NCBI GenBank assembly: GCA_020746875.1
Contig: JAGTJL010000003.1
Span: 3,286,001 to 3,350,000 of the forward strand
Source: Rhexocercosporidium sp. MPI-PUGE-AT-0058
Lineage: Eukaryota > Ascomycota > Leotiomycetes > Helotiales
Reading direction: 5' to 3'
Length of the DNA: 64,000 nucleotides
Position 1 is the first letter of the stretch. The number at the start of each line of letters is the position of its first letter. Positions 13,101 to 24,491 of this stretch are shown here, piece by piece. A program made the translations under genes and the position numbers. The notes under the pieces were generated by a model. It had not been told where the DNA came from, did no database searches, and saw nothing but the letters and a program-made list of their open reading frames with translations.

Positions 13101-14480
13101 ATAAATTACTTTTCTAAAGACGCCTAAAAGTGCCCTTAAAACCGCCGGAGTTTTACATAATACTGATTCGACACGTATACTCTTAGCCATTAATAATATA
13201 TACGGGGATCGAAAAGATAAAAGTATTACTAAGCCGCAAATACTATTAAAATAACCTTATTACGGACGTAATTTAATACGTAGCGAATTATAATTACTCT
13301 CGGCAAAAGACTAGAAAAAATAAAACTCTTAGTTTTTTATACTTTTTATTAATTCCTACTTAATTATATTAATACTTCACAATAGACTTTATAAAGCTAT
13401 TATTAAATAAACACGGTTATAACTTTATTATAGTTATTATTAACCGCCTATTTAAAAAACCGGTCTTAATACTTTATAACGACATAATTACCGCTAAAGG
13501 TATAGTTATTCTCTTTTTTATTTATTAAACTTATTATTTCAATATGCCGGATTTTATTATTTTAAACTAAAGGCCTTAATTTATTTTCTCCTTTTAGAAA
13601 GAGTACTGTCGTATTCTCGGAATTAAAGTAAAGCTTACGACGGCGTATAACTCGAACGTCGACGGCTAAACGGAAGTAATAAATTAATATATTAAATAAC
13701 GGCTTTATCCCTTTTATTATTATTATTAAGATAATTAAAGTGACTTCTTATTAATTCTAAACATCGCCTAATTAATATTACCGCATAAATCCCTAAGTAA
13801 TTTGTCTTTTTTCCGGCTACTTAACGGCGTTAAGCCACGGACTTCTTAAGATTTACTTAACTTAAAACCTTTAGTTATAGCAATAAAGAAACTCAATCGC
13901 GAAAAGGCTTTATAAGTAATATTATAAATAAAAGAGGTTACGGAAATCGCACAATTATCTTTAAAGGATTAATAAGAAAAAATGAAGCGACTAATAAACC
14001 GGGGGCGACGCGCCGTCGATTAAGACGTTAGCGACTTAGTGTTAATCGACACTTAGAACTAGAATATCGACCGACTTTTAAAAAAGCTTTTTGACAAGTA
14101 ATATAACTTAATTAAAGTATTTAATAAAAAAGGAAAAAGTTAGAGAGTTAAACTCCTAAAAGACTGGCAAATGTATCCCGTCTTCTACTCTTACTCACTC
14201 CGTAAATACGTTAACGGCTCTTTACTTAAATAAGCCAGAGCTACGCCGGCACTTATTTAATTATTACTTAAGTAGAATAAGTAGGAAATTAAAGGTATTC
14301 TTAACTTTAAGGTTATAAAAAATAAGCTATTCTACCGTATTAAGTGGCTAGGCGCCGATAAGGACTTATAATAATATTTATACTCAAATGTTATAATCGC
14401 ACTTTATATAATTAAGAACTTTTATTTTAATAATAAAGCGGCTAAAGGACTTTTAAAAGTATTACTTTAATAATTAAAGG
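10200..14480 (+). pseudogene. Element B pol (PR-RT-RNaseH-IN-chromodomain), degenerate
   Basis: Order along the strand: a DYRKLN-like RT motif near 11607 (VDY-stop-KLN), the RT active site at 11903-11914 reading YMDN (the last Asp of YMDD is Asn), RNase H around 12240-12600, an integrase core with AYNSNVDG-stop-TEV near 13650, and a chromodomain near 14280-14360 (EIKGILNFKVIKNKLFYRI, then KWLGADKD). This is the gene order of Ty3/gypsy chromoviruses. Stops are in positions of Gln or Trp. No protein can be made. Confidence 0.82.
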
Positions 14481-14575
14481 CATATAATGTCAATATTAAC
14501 GATTATAATAAATTAAAAAACAATATAATTATAATTATAATTGCGCGGACGCAGTTTTTCGAGAGGTGGGGGTAA

Positions 14576-14832
14576 TATTATAATTTTATAAGCTTTATAT
14601 TCTAATTGAGCGAGCTCGGCATCGCTCGTAGCATTGCCTTAGCATGGCAACCATAGCGCTAGGCCTAATCGGGAAAGGCTAAGGGGACCCTTTATATATT
14701 TATATTAAAGCTCCCTCTTATAAAAAGCTCTCCTTTTCTCTTTATCTTTTCTTCTCGATTTTAAGCGTAGCATCAGGCTTAAATACAAAGCTAGCGTCAA
14801 CTCGCCGTATCAACCTCTTGTAAGCCGTAACA
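14576..14832 (+). repeat. 3' LTR of element B
   Basis: 257 bp, preceded by the polypurine tract GAGGTGGGGGTAA (about 14562-14575) and ending CCGTAACA. It is much better preserved than the 5' LTR and is the best reference copy of this LTR subfamily. It contains a CGAGCTCG palindrome and a TATATATTTATA-like box. Confidence 0.88.
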
Positions 14833-14837
14833 ACGCC

Positions 14838-15843
14838 GGCTATTATAATATAAAGACCCCCGATACTAACTTATAAACTATCGCCAGAAGTTCGCCTACG
14901 CTCGCCATCCCCGGCTTTATACCTCCGTTATCTTAAGTCTCTTATACCGCTTCTTACTCTTAGAAACGTCTCCTCCGATACCTGCCTTTATTATAATAAG
15001 ACTGGCTATTAAGCTAGCGATTATCTTAAGCGCCGAAGAGATTAAGCCCTTAATAAGTTAATTTCCGAGCTAATCGTAAGCGAAGAGTTAGAAAGCGACG
15101 AGTTAAAAAAAAACTCTTAAGCCGTAGTAAAGACTCATACTTTAGCGTAAGCTATAACTTATAAAAGGATTTAATATTTGATTTCCGTGCTCTTATTAAA
15201 ATATAATAATTCTTAATTAATAATAAATTAAAAAAGAATAGGTTTTTTATTAAAATACTTATATATATTAATAATAAAGTAAATATTTTCAGTATAATTA
15301 AAACCTCCCTTATATACCGACTCGTTAAGCAATTTAATATTTCTTTTATAATACTCCCTCAGCTAATTGTCTTAATTAGCTATAATAATAAGAAAAGCAA
15401 GCTAATCGATACGGCTATTTTACTTACTTTAATTATCGACCGCCGGCGAATTAACTTCTTTTTCTTAATAATTGACTTAAGAAACACCGACGTTTTAATT
15501 AGCCGGAAGTTCTTTAAATATTACGACTTAAAATAATTATATATAAAAAACCGCAATTAGTTAAAATAGCCGTTAAATATACTTATATAACCGTACTTTA
15601 ATTAGCGAGTCTTCGTCGATATTAATTATTTCAATAAGCTAATCGTTAAATCTTACTAGCTTAATGTAAAACGAAAGGACGCTTTTATAAATATAAATAA
15701 TTATCGCCGGAAATAAGCTAAGCTCGCGGCACTCGACGTTCCCCGGAAAACAAATGTCTCCGCACGACTTACCGCTAATAATTCGCCGACTTATCCCTCA
15801 AGCTTCGCTAAAGAAATTAAAGAGCGCTTACGTATTATAAAAG
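14838..15843 (+). pseudogene. Element C gag end and pol start, segment
   Basis: This continues C after element B. A heavily mutated zinc knuckle is visible near 14979-15020 (C-L-Y-Y-N-K-T-G-Y-stop-A-S-D-Y), then the region up to RT, aligning with B 9980-10985. It ends in AAAAG (15839-15843), the target duplication of D; the frame resumes at 23508. Confidence 0.75.
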
Positions 15844-16101
15844 TGTGACGATAGGTACACTTAGGAGCTTCTCAGCGAGTCAGGGAATCCAGGGGTTCAG
15901 AGGTAACTAAGTCATGCCGAGTCGGACCAGTACCGGAGGGGTTTCGGAGGAGCTTATATATATGAACTCACACTCCCTCCACTCTCTCTTTTCTTCTTCA
16001 TCTTCTTGTTTCCTTTATATTAGACTTATTAGCTCTCGATAGCCTTAGCTAAAGTATTACCATATACCTCTTATACCGCTCTCTTGGCTAGTGTCGTTAC
16101 A
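15844..16101 (+). repeat. 5' LTR of element D
   Basis: 258 bp, TG...CA, equal in length to the partner at 23245. It contains a TATATATA box (about 15955) upstream of a CT-rich tract (CACTCCCTCCACTCTCTC), a plausible element promoter and initiator region. Confidence 0.92.
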
Positions 16102-16425
16102 TTAAATAAGAAGATTACTTCCGGCGAAGACGGCTTTATAATACCTCACTAGAGATTTAATTATTAATATTTTAAAGAGTTAAGATTTTAAAAATCTCTT
16201 AACAATTAGGAACTAGGGTTTAATTTAATACTTTGCAATTAGTAACGCCTAGAGTAGTCTTCGCTGATTACGTTCTAAATAACCTTCTTCGCATAAAGGC
16301 CGCTGTGGATAGATTTTAAGGAAGTGTTTTTATTACACCCAGAACTTTATTATTTAAGTACAAAACCCCCCCGAATCTGCCCCGAGTTAAATACTTGTTT
16401 TTATTAAGACTTATTATGTCTTAAC

Positions 16426-17860
16426 TAACTACTGGAGAACCTATTAAATTAGGTCCTTTAATTGCTACGACCTCTTTAAAGGCGCCTCCTAATTTAAAAA
16501 TACCTACTGCCTCGCCCCTTAAAACTAGCGTCGTTACCTAAAAGAATAAAGGCAAAGCTTAGGACGACATAGACTATAATAATCTTAACGTTTTAAAGGG
16601 ACTCTTTTAAGCCGTTAATAATCGAACTAAGGACTAGGTAAATAAGCAAAGAGAACTCCAATTTAGCCTTACTAGAATTAAGGCTATACTCGTAGCCCTT
16701 ACTACCCCTCGGCCTAATTCAGTACGACTTAACAATAATTCTAAAGAAGACCCTACTCCTTCCGAGCCTTCCGAACCACCTCAGAGTCGCTTACGAACCC
16801 TTACTCTTCTTTTATTCCGATTAGTGGAATTTAATAAAAGTTCGCCAGGAGGTTATGCCTCTCTTATTCCTAGAGTTTATTTAAGCTCGTTTCGGCCTCC
16901 TAAAATTTAATTAACGGAAAAGATTACCCTACTAAATAATAGCTTAAACTCCTCGTTTAAATAATAGCGTGCTTCAGTTTAAGACTACTTAGAAGTTAAC
17001 GTTAATCTCTATTTAACGAAAAGAGCTCGTCGTGCTCTCGTTTAAGGATTAATTACCGGAACGGCATAATCTTATTTAAAACCTTAATACCTTTTAGAAA
17101 CCTATTTTTTTAAGACCGCTAAGAAAATAATCACACTTTTAGAATTTTACTTCTTAACCGGCCACGAAGCGGACAAGTTCCGGTTTGCTTTTTACGATTT
17201 ATATATAAACCTTTATTTTAAAAAGACTTTTATTAAGTTTAAAGCAAGATTTTAGAGCGCTATTATTTAAAGTGGCGTCGTTAAGTCGGAATAATTCTTT
17301 TATATATGGTAAAAGCTCTCTCTTAAGCTACGAGACGAGACCTTTATTATTAAGTTAACTTAAGAGAATAATTATAATAAAATAGTTTCTTATCTTATTT
17401 CGCTAGACTTAGAGAACCGCTGGAATCGTGTGCTTAACTTAAATTTCATTTTAATTTATATCTTAAATGTGACCCAAAAGTCGTCCGGTTTAAGTTAAAT
17501 TACCTCTTTTGCTTAAACGCCTACTTAAAAAACTACCTTCGTCTGTTAATTTTTTTTTATTCCGTTTCATCGCTCTTTTATTTCTTAATAATAGTTTACT
17601 TCCTTTTTATTGCGTTAGAGCTCTATATATTTAAGGCTCTAGACTTTTATAGGCGACAATTTAGTTAAGTGTTATGATTGCGGTAAATTTAGTCATTATA
17701 AAAGCGACTACCCCGAGACTCTTAAGGTTTAATTCGTAGATAAGGGAATTGAGGAAGAAGGCGTAAAACTAAAAGAAGAGTAGGAGGAGTTGTTAAAAAG
17801 ACAAATAAAGGAAAATAAAGAGGCCTAGGGAAAGACTCCTTTTTAGGTTTACGTAAATGT
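16426..17860 (+). pseudogene. Element D gag, degenerate
   Basis: The probable start ATG is at 16426; the frame then reads MS-stop-LTTGEPIKLGPLIATT and stays readable for about 450 codons with stops only where Gln or Trp is expected. The C-terminal CCHC knuckle at 17670-17711 reads C-Y-D-C-G-K-F-S-H-Y-K-S-D-Y, with the fourth ligand Cys changed to Tyr (TGC to TAC), which would abolish zinc binding there. An acidic/basic tail follows. Gag packages the element RNA; this copy cannot. Confidence 0.8.
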
Positions 17861-17939
17861 GATTTATTAAAGCTTAATTTAAATTCTTTTATAAAAGGAA
17901 AGCAATTCTTAGTCTTTTATATTATTAATATAAATAAAT

Positions 17940-20900
17940 GTGACGTTATATTCTTCGCTTTAATAGATACTAAAGCGAACGGTTACTTTTTTGTGAATTA
18001 GACCCTTTTCGTGCGCCTTTCGGAGGCCTTAAGAGTAAAGATTTTACCCCTCCTTTATACTATCCCAATTCGTGGTTTCCAGAATTCCGTACGAAGCCAC
18101 GCCTCTTATTATATGCGTCTTTACTTAATAATAGACGGTAGACGTATATATAACTGCCCTTTTGTCGTACTTAACTTAGGAAATTAAGATATAATAATTA
18201 ACGTTAAATAAATGAGACGCTTCCGCGTTAAACTCAATTCGGTTAATAACCGTCTTATATAGCCCTCCGTATACTCACGAACTTCTTATTAAACGAAAGA
18301 GTTAGTTATGTCATTCCTTATTAAGGCTAAAGCAAGAACCACTGGCTACTACTAGCCTAATGCTGACCGACGTGACTCAGTTATGGACTAAATTAATTAA
18401 AGACGACGACACTATTAATTCGCTATTAATTATATATAAGTATTAACGTTACCGGAGAATCCCTTTAAGGAATAAGAGCCAAAAATAACTCCGGAACTCT
18501 TATTATTAGAGCTGGTTAGAAAACTAAAGGCAAGGAAGCCTCGTCTACGACCACGCCGTCGTCCGGAACTTATTATAACTTTATAAAGAATTCCCTTTTT
18601 TATTTATGAGATTAGCGCAAACGCATTTCACTTTAATATAAAAAGTAAAAATACTAAGTTTTTTATAATTAGCATTTATAAAGTGGACTAAGTTTTATAA
18701 AAAAGATATAAAGAGGAGAATTCGGATATCCTTTGAATCGTGGCCGAAAGGCTTCCGAAGTAATATTAACTTCTTAAAAAAACATTTTCTAAGACGGAGT
18801 TAAACGTTTTGCTACCTTATTAATACTATAACTATAAGATTTAATTAAAAGCTCTATTACTTAATTCTTATTCTCCTTTATACCGTTAATTAATAAAGGA
18901 GTTAAAAGTATTAAAAGAATACCTTTTAAAGAACCTTAATAAAGGGTTTATTAAGATAAGTTAAAGTCCTTTCGCCTCTTTTGTCTTTTTTATAAAAAAA
19001 AGCGATAAAGGGTTACGTTTTTATATTAATTACCGTTATCTAAATGTATTAACGCAAAAAGACTCATACCTTATACCGAGAATCGACGAGCTCCTCTCCC
19101 GCGTGTCGAAAGCTAAAGTATTTATTAAACTCGATATTCAGGCCGCATTTAATCGCATCCGAATGGACCCCGAGTCGGAAAAGTATACGATATTTTGTAT
19201 TAAGTATGGGACTTATAAATGTAAAGTATTACCCTTTGGACTTTATAACGGATTAAGTACGTATTAACGTTATATAAACGACGTATTACTAGATTATTTA
19301 AACGACTTTTGTATGGCATATCTTAACGATATCTTAATTTATTTGGAATCGATAGAGGAATATGAAGAATACGTTAAAATGGTTTTGAAACGACTTATGA
19401 AAGCTGGCTTATAAGTCGATATTAAGAAGTGTGAATTCCACGTTACTCGCATTAAATACTTAAGTTATATTATAATTATAAAAGGAATTAAAGCCGACTT
19501 AGAGAAGGTAAAGCCGTTACGGAACTGGAAATACTTAAAGACTGTCATAATAACGAAGTCTTTCTTAAGTTTTTGCGGTTTTTATTGACAATTTATTCGC
19601 AACTTTAGACTTATCGTAAAGCCTTTTTTTACGCTTACCCGACTTACGGTTCCCTGAAATTAGACGGAAGAATGTAAAAATGCCTTTAAAAAGTTACGGA
19701 ATTAATTATTAATTATATAAAAGATTTACTATTTTAACTCCGACTTACTAACGCGACTAGAAATCGACGCTTTCGATAAAGTAATTACGGGCGTAATTTC
19801 TTAATAACACGCTGACGGACTATAGTACCTCTTAGGATTTTATTTTTACGTCCTGAATGGCTATAAGCTTAATTAGGAAATCCATAATAAAGAACTTTAT
19901 GTAATCGTGGAATCGTTTTATAAGTGGCGTCCTAAACTCATATCCATTCGGACTAGACTCGGAGTATATTTGGACCACTAATCCCTAGAGTATTTTATAA
20001 TAATAAAAGTCCTTATAAACAAGCAGGCTCGATAGATGGAATTCTTATCTAATTTTAATTTCCAGATTATATATACGCTAGATAAATAAAATCAAAAGGC
20101 TAATATTCTCAGTCGGAGAAAATAAGACTTAAAAGTCTAAGAAAAAGTAAAGTTAGATAGCCGATTTAAAGTCTTACTTACGCCTAGTCGCCTTAACCCT
20201 AGAATTAATACGGAGTTAATAGATGAATTTATAGCTAACGTTATTTCTCTTTATTTTCTTTCCCTAGAAACGGAAGACGCCGTTAATAATTCGACTCTAA
20301 AGCTACTTAAAACCTCATTCGACCTTATTAAAAAGCTTTATTAAGATAACCGCGAGTCCTTTATAAAGAAACGGAAGTCCTTACTTAAGGATTATATAAT
20401 AACGGACGGACTTTTATATTTTAAAGGCCGTTTATATATACAGAGAAATACCCCGTTGTGTATTAAACTAATTCGAGAGGCCTATAACTAGCCGTCTATA
20501 GCGCATTTAAGTAAAAAGAAGACTTACTAGCTCCTTACTCTTAAGTATTATTAATTCGGAATGGGTTCGGACTGCTTCTGGTATGTAAGAAATTGCAGAG
20601 CTTATTAATACTCTCACTCTAAATAAATTAAGTAATAAGAGTTCTTATACCCTTTACTTATTCCCGTATACTTTATATAGTACTTATATATAGATTATAA
20701 GGATTTTCTAAAAGACAAACACGGTTTTAACTGAATCTTAGTGTTTATTAACCGCCTTAAAAAGGATTTCGTTACAATTCCTTATTACTAAGATATTAAC
20801 GCTCGTGGCACTATTTAACTATTTATTTAATAGATTTACCGATTTAAATATACTCTAAAAACGATTATATTTAACCGCGGCGCTCAGTTTGTCTTCTCCT

Positions 20901-21900
20901 TTTAAAAAGAATTTTATCGTATTATTAGCGTCAAAATTAAGCTTTTCATAGCTTATCATAAGAAGACAGACGAATAAACGGAGATCATAAATCGCTATAT
21001 TAATTAAAGGCTCAGACCATTCGTCACTTACTATCAGAATAACTAAAGTGAGTTAATACCTTTAATTAATAAAGCTTAAATATTCCTGCCTCACGAATCC
21101 ATTAGTATGGCTCTATATTAATTTAAATTCGGCATGGAACCACGCAATAATTAGGACTGGAAGACGCCTAAGGCTACTACTCTACTAAAAAAGCTTAACT
21201 ACGCTAATATAAAGAAGTTAGCTTAACGTATAAAACAGGCGTGAAAAATTACTAAAAGAAACATATAAGCCGCTTAAGACCGTATAACCCGCGTAACGGA
21301 CTAAAAACGGAGGCCTATCGACTGGGAAGTTAGAGAAGAGGTCTTCTTATTAATTAAGAACCTTAAGAGCCACCGTCCTAGTCGTAAGCTTATAAATTAA
21401 TAAGAGGGCCCCTTCAAGATTCTGAAAAAGGTAAGCTACTCTTATAAGCTAGAATTACTTACAAGCTCTTAAATATACAACGTATTTACACCGGAACTCC
21501 TTTTTAAGGACCCAAAAGACCCCTTGCCAAGTCAAGAGACGCCGAAACCTCCTCCAGAGGTAATCGAGGGTTAAGAAGAGTAAAAAATCAAGGAAATCCT
21601 TAATATTAAATTATACCGCAACGTACTTAAATATTAAGTAAAATAGCTAAGCTATAACCTCGATCCACAGTAGTATAATGCCTCTGATTTAATAAAGTCG
21701 CCTCACAAATTAAGGGATTTCCATGCGGCGTATTTTAATAAACTAGGACCACCCCGAAACCTATCTGAATAGCTTAAGGCTTAGGAATCAGAAAAAAATG
21801 ATTATAATTACTTAAAAGATAATAAATTATAACTTCTTCCGAGATAACGAAACGACGACGTTAATTAATAATTATTTACCCTTTAATTTAAAGTACTAAC
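17940..21900 (+). pseudogene. Element D pol (PR-RT-RNaseH-IN-chromodomain), degenerate
   Basis: A protease motif at 17966-17977 reads DTKA (DTGA expected). RT begins near 19020 with INYRYLNVL; PFGLYNG lies near 19235 and the active site at 19319-19330 is YLND instead of YLDD. An integrase zinc region near 20480-20620 keeps NCRA; the catalytic core has DYKDFLKDKHGF near 20690. The GPF module (EGPFKILKKVSYSYKLEL, about 21400) and a chromodomain (about 21600-21770, ending SPHKLRDFHAAYFNK) close the polyprotein. D-to-N and Q/W-to-stop changes make it inactive. Confidence 0.87.
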
Positions 21901-22030
21901 GAGGCCTTGCGACCGCACCTTAATAAGGACTTAGCCACCGATTTCACTATAGACGGCTACTTTTATATAAAGGTTTAAAAAAGGTAACGGCCACAAAAGA
22001 CTACTAAAACTAATCTAAAATAGGGCCTCT

Positions 22031-22800
22031 TAATTCTCATTAAAAGGGTCCTTCTCCTCTTTTAATAAAAGCTCGGTTAACTCGTTATTTAACTCTTTAT
22101 AAAAAGGGCTAAACTTTTTCTTTTTCTTCCTTTTCTTAATAATAATAATAGCCGCCTTACGCTTAATATTATTATAACGTATGCGGCGACGAGCCACACT
22201 TATATTCTTATTCTTATCCTCCTCTCCCTCCCTATCATTAACATTACTATTACAACAAGCTATTTCAACTACCGAAATAGCGAGGACCCGCGAGAACTTT
22301 AATAGGGCCTTTAAGTGTTAAATATTAATATTATTTATAATAAACTCGACGACTTATAATAACGTTATTTAATTACTTAGACATAGTGTGGCGGAGAGCC
22401 CGAGTCTCCTCTAATACCGTAAACCTTAGCTTTTCCATAGTTTTAGGCGCCTCCGCGGTCGCTATAAGTAATACCTCGTCGATCGACGAGGCGGCAACTT
22501 AGACTTCCGCATTATTGATAGCTATTAATAACGCGTCGTATTTCGGGTCTACAAACCATAGAAGCTAAAAAGTCAAAAGTATTAGTATCGGACTCGTTTT
22601 AGAGGTTTTCCGGACCTTAACTTATAAGGCGGCAAAATCCCTTTTAGGCTGTGTAATAAACACATTTCTTTAAGCTACTCTTGTCGAAGTAATAAGAGTG
22701 GCCCGGCTCCTTTGCAATCCGGCGCACGCAGCGCACGCAGCAGTTGCGGTAGGCCGCCGCCAAGGCTCTTAATAGGGTTAGAAGAGGCACTATTATAGTC
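22031..22800 (-). pseudogene. Antisense Cys-cluster gene inside element D
   Basis: This lies between pol and the 3' LTR of D, on the opposite strand. A Cys cluster is visible on the minus strand: CVRC at 22728-22739 and, 21 residues later, C-V-Y-Y(Cys to Tyr)-x6-C at 22632-22664. After a likely 57-bp intron (GT...CTAAT...TTTTTAG) a second frame reads VDPKYDALLIAINNAEV, then acidic and basic helical stretches. The last about 115 codons, down to the stop at 22031, contain a Lys-rich nuclear-signal-like tract (KKRKKKKK). The join between the second and last frames needs another intron or frameshift. Function is unknown. The upstream start was not found. The same Cys arrangement occurs antisense in copia G (48805-48876). 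Confidence 0.6.
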
Positions 22801-23230
22801 AAAATTCGGATTTTACTATAGAAGTCACGGGATTTTACTTACTTATTATTATTTATTTGTTTTAATTGACTGGCTGTACGTGTTAATAATTATATAGCGC
22901 AAATCGACAATTTAGGGTAACTTACGGAGAAGTGTATATTATTAAAGGAAAAAGAATTAACTCCTTAGAAAGTTTAACGTATATATACGCCAATACAAAT
23001 AAACAAATCGATGGCGCTAAGACAGCATAATATAATAAGTAACGGACCAGATTCAGACGCTTATTCCACCAATCAAATAAATAAAAGCTCGCCTTCCTAT
23101 AATATATTATTTATTATTATATAAGACCTCGCTTACGCTCGCGTAACCTCGCTTGACCTTAGATAAGAGCTCTTAATACCGTAATAATACTAAACTACGA
23201 CTAATTAAAGATTAAGAACAATCTCTTTTT

Positions 23231-23244
23231 TAAGAAGGGGGTAA
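23231..23244 (+). other. Polypurine tract of element D
   Basis: AAGAAGGGGGTAA directly precedes the TG of the 3' LTR at 23245, in the position and composition expected for a plus-strand primer. Confidence 0.8.
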
Positions 23245-23502
23245 TGTGACGATAGGTATACTTAAGAGCTTCTTAGCGAGTCAAGGAATTTAAGGGTTTA
23301 GAGGTAACTAAGTCATGCCGAGTCGGACTAATACCGGAGGGGTTTCGGAGGAGCCTATATATATGAACTCACACTCCCTTCATTCCTTTTTTCCTTTTTC
23401 ATCTTCTTGTTTCCTTCGTATTAGACCTATTAGCTCTCGATAGCCTCAGCTAAAGTACTACCATATACCTCTTACACCGCTCTCTTGGCTAGTGTCGTTA
23501 CA
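23245..23502 (+). repeat. 3' LTR of element D
   Basis: 258 bp, partner of 15844-16101; differences are mainly C/T and G/A. It is followed by the AAAAG target duplication and then by C sequence in register. Confidence 0.92.
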
Positions 23503-23507
23503 AAAAG

Positions 23508-24168
23508 ATTAATTAAATCCTTCGATATTCCGTAATCCGGAGTTATTACTTAAAGATAAGAGAACTTTTAAAGTCCTTTCGGCGAATTACTAGCTAAAGG
23601 CGCTTATAACGAAAATCTTCTTAATATTAATAATAATAATATTTATAATATACCTCTGTCTTAAAAAAGCTAAAAAGAATAAAGTAAAAACTTTCGTAAT
23701 ATTAATATATGAAATCGATTAAGAGCTGACTCGCCGCCGGCGAATAGTCTTAAATTAGTTAAGTGTCGAACTTATATTAATAAATAAAGACTTAATCCCA
23801 AAAGAAGCTTTAAAAGCTAAGTACGCGTAAGACGACGAGCTAATAAGTAAGAAGCTTTTTATTAAGTATTAAAAGTATACTCCTCTTTTCTCCCGGCAAG
23901 CTTCCGACGAGCTATTAGCGCATCGCTAAGGCGTAAACTACTAAATCGAGCTTATTAAAAAGAATAATTTATCTTTTAAATTCTTCCGGCGTATAATTAA
24001 AGAATAGCTATCGAAGATTAAGTAATATATTATTAATAACTTATATAAAGGTTTTATTAAACCCTTTAGCGTATTATATACGGCCCTTATCCTCTTCGCT
24101 AAAAAAGCCGACGGCAATCTCTGATTATATGTTAACTATCGGAAGTTAAATGCTTTATTTAAAAAAGA
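23508..24168 (+). pseudogene. Element C pol, RT segment
   Basis: This continues C after D, aligning with B about 10986-11640 up to the RT DYRKLN region (VNYRKLNA near 24130). It stops at AAAGA (24164-24168), the target duplication of solo LTR E, and resumes at 24492. Confidence 0.8.
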
Positions 24169-24486
24169 TGTGAGAATAGGCGAGCCAATCAGGAATGAGG
24201 AAGCGCAGTAGGTGAGGACACGTGATCAAAGACAAAGTAGAATTAATTGCTTACTTGCTTACTTAAAGAGCTAAAAGAACTCTTCGGTAGTTATATACAA
24301 AATAATAGCTTTTTTAAAAGCTTTTACGACTACGTAACTGATTACGTAGCTTATACGAGCTACGTAATTAAATACAAGCGTAATTTCCCGGAATACAAAG
24401 GTAATTTCCGGGCCGCGTAAGCAGTGGAAATTCCTTCGGCTATTCTAGGGTAGAATCGGCACGAGTTACCGCAGTGAAATCCAACA
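24169..24486 (+). repeat. Solo LTR, family E
   Basis: A 318-bp sequence beginning TGTGAGAATAGG and ending TCCAACA, flanked by AAAGA on both sides (24164-24168, 24487-24491) and with no internal region. This is the footprint of LTR-LTR recombination of a complete element. A second copy is at 60633-60914. It contains a perfect 11-bp inverted repeat (24341-24351 with 24358-24368) that the second copy lacks. Orientation is taken from the TG...CA ends. Confidence 0.85.
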
Positions 24487-24491
24487 AAAGA

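Larger units (their letters stand above)
8336..14832 (+). mobile_element. Ty3/gypsy chromovirus B, complete, inserted in C
   Basis: A complete LTR element of 6497 bp, flanked on both sides by ACGCC (8331-8335 and 14833-14837). LTRs are 255 and 257 bp. The uninterrupted target is preserved on the minus strand inside element A, where ACGCC is followed directly by GGCTATTATAATATAAAG, so the insertion history is seen directly. gag and pol are both recognisable but full of stops. Confidence 0.9.
15844..23502 (+). mobile_element. Ty3/gypsy chromovirus D, complete, with extra 3' antisense gene
   Basis: A complete element of 7659 bp with two 258-bp LTRs that start TGTGACGATAGG and end GTGTCGTTACA. 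It is flanked by AAAAG at 15839-15843 and 23503-23507. Sense-strand order is gag with zinc knuckle, protease, RT, RNase H, integrase and chromodomain. The 1.4 kb between the end of pol and the 3' LTR is not empty: it carries an antisense Cys-rich gene relic (22031-22800). D is a different family from A, B and C, with longer and less mutated open stretches. Confidence 0.92.
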
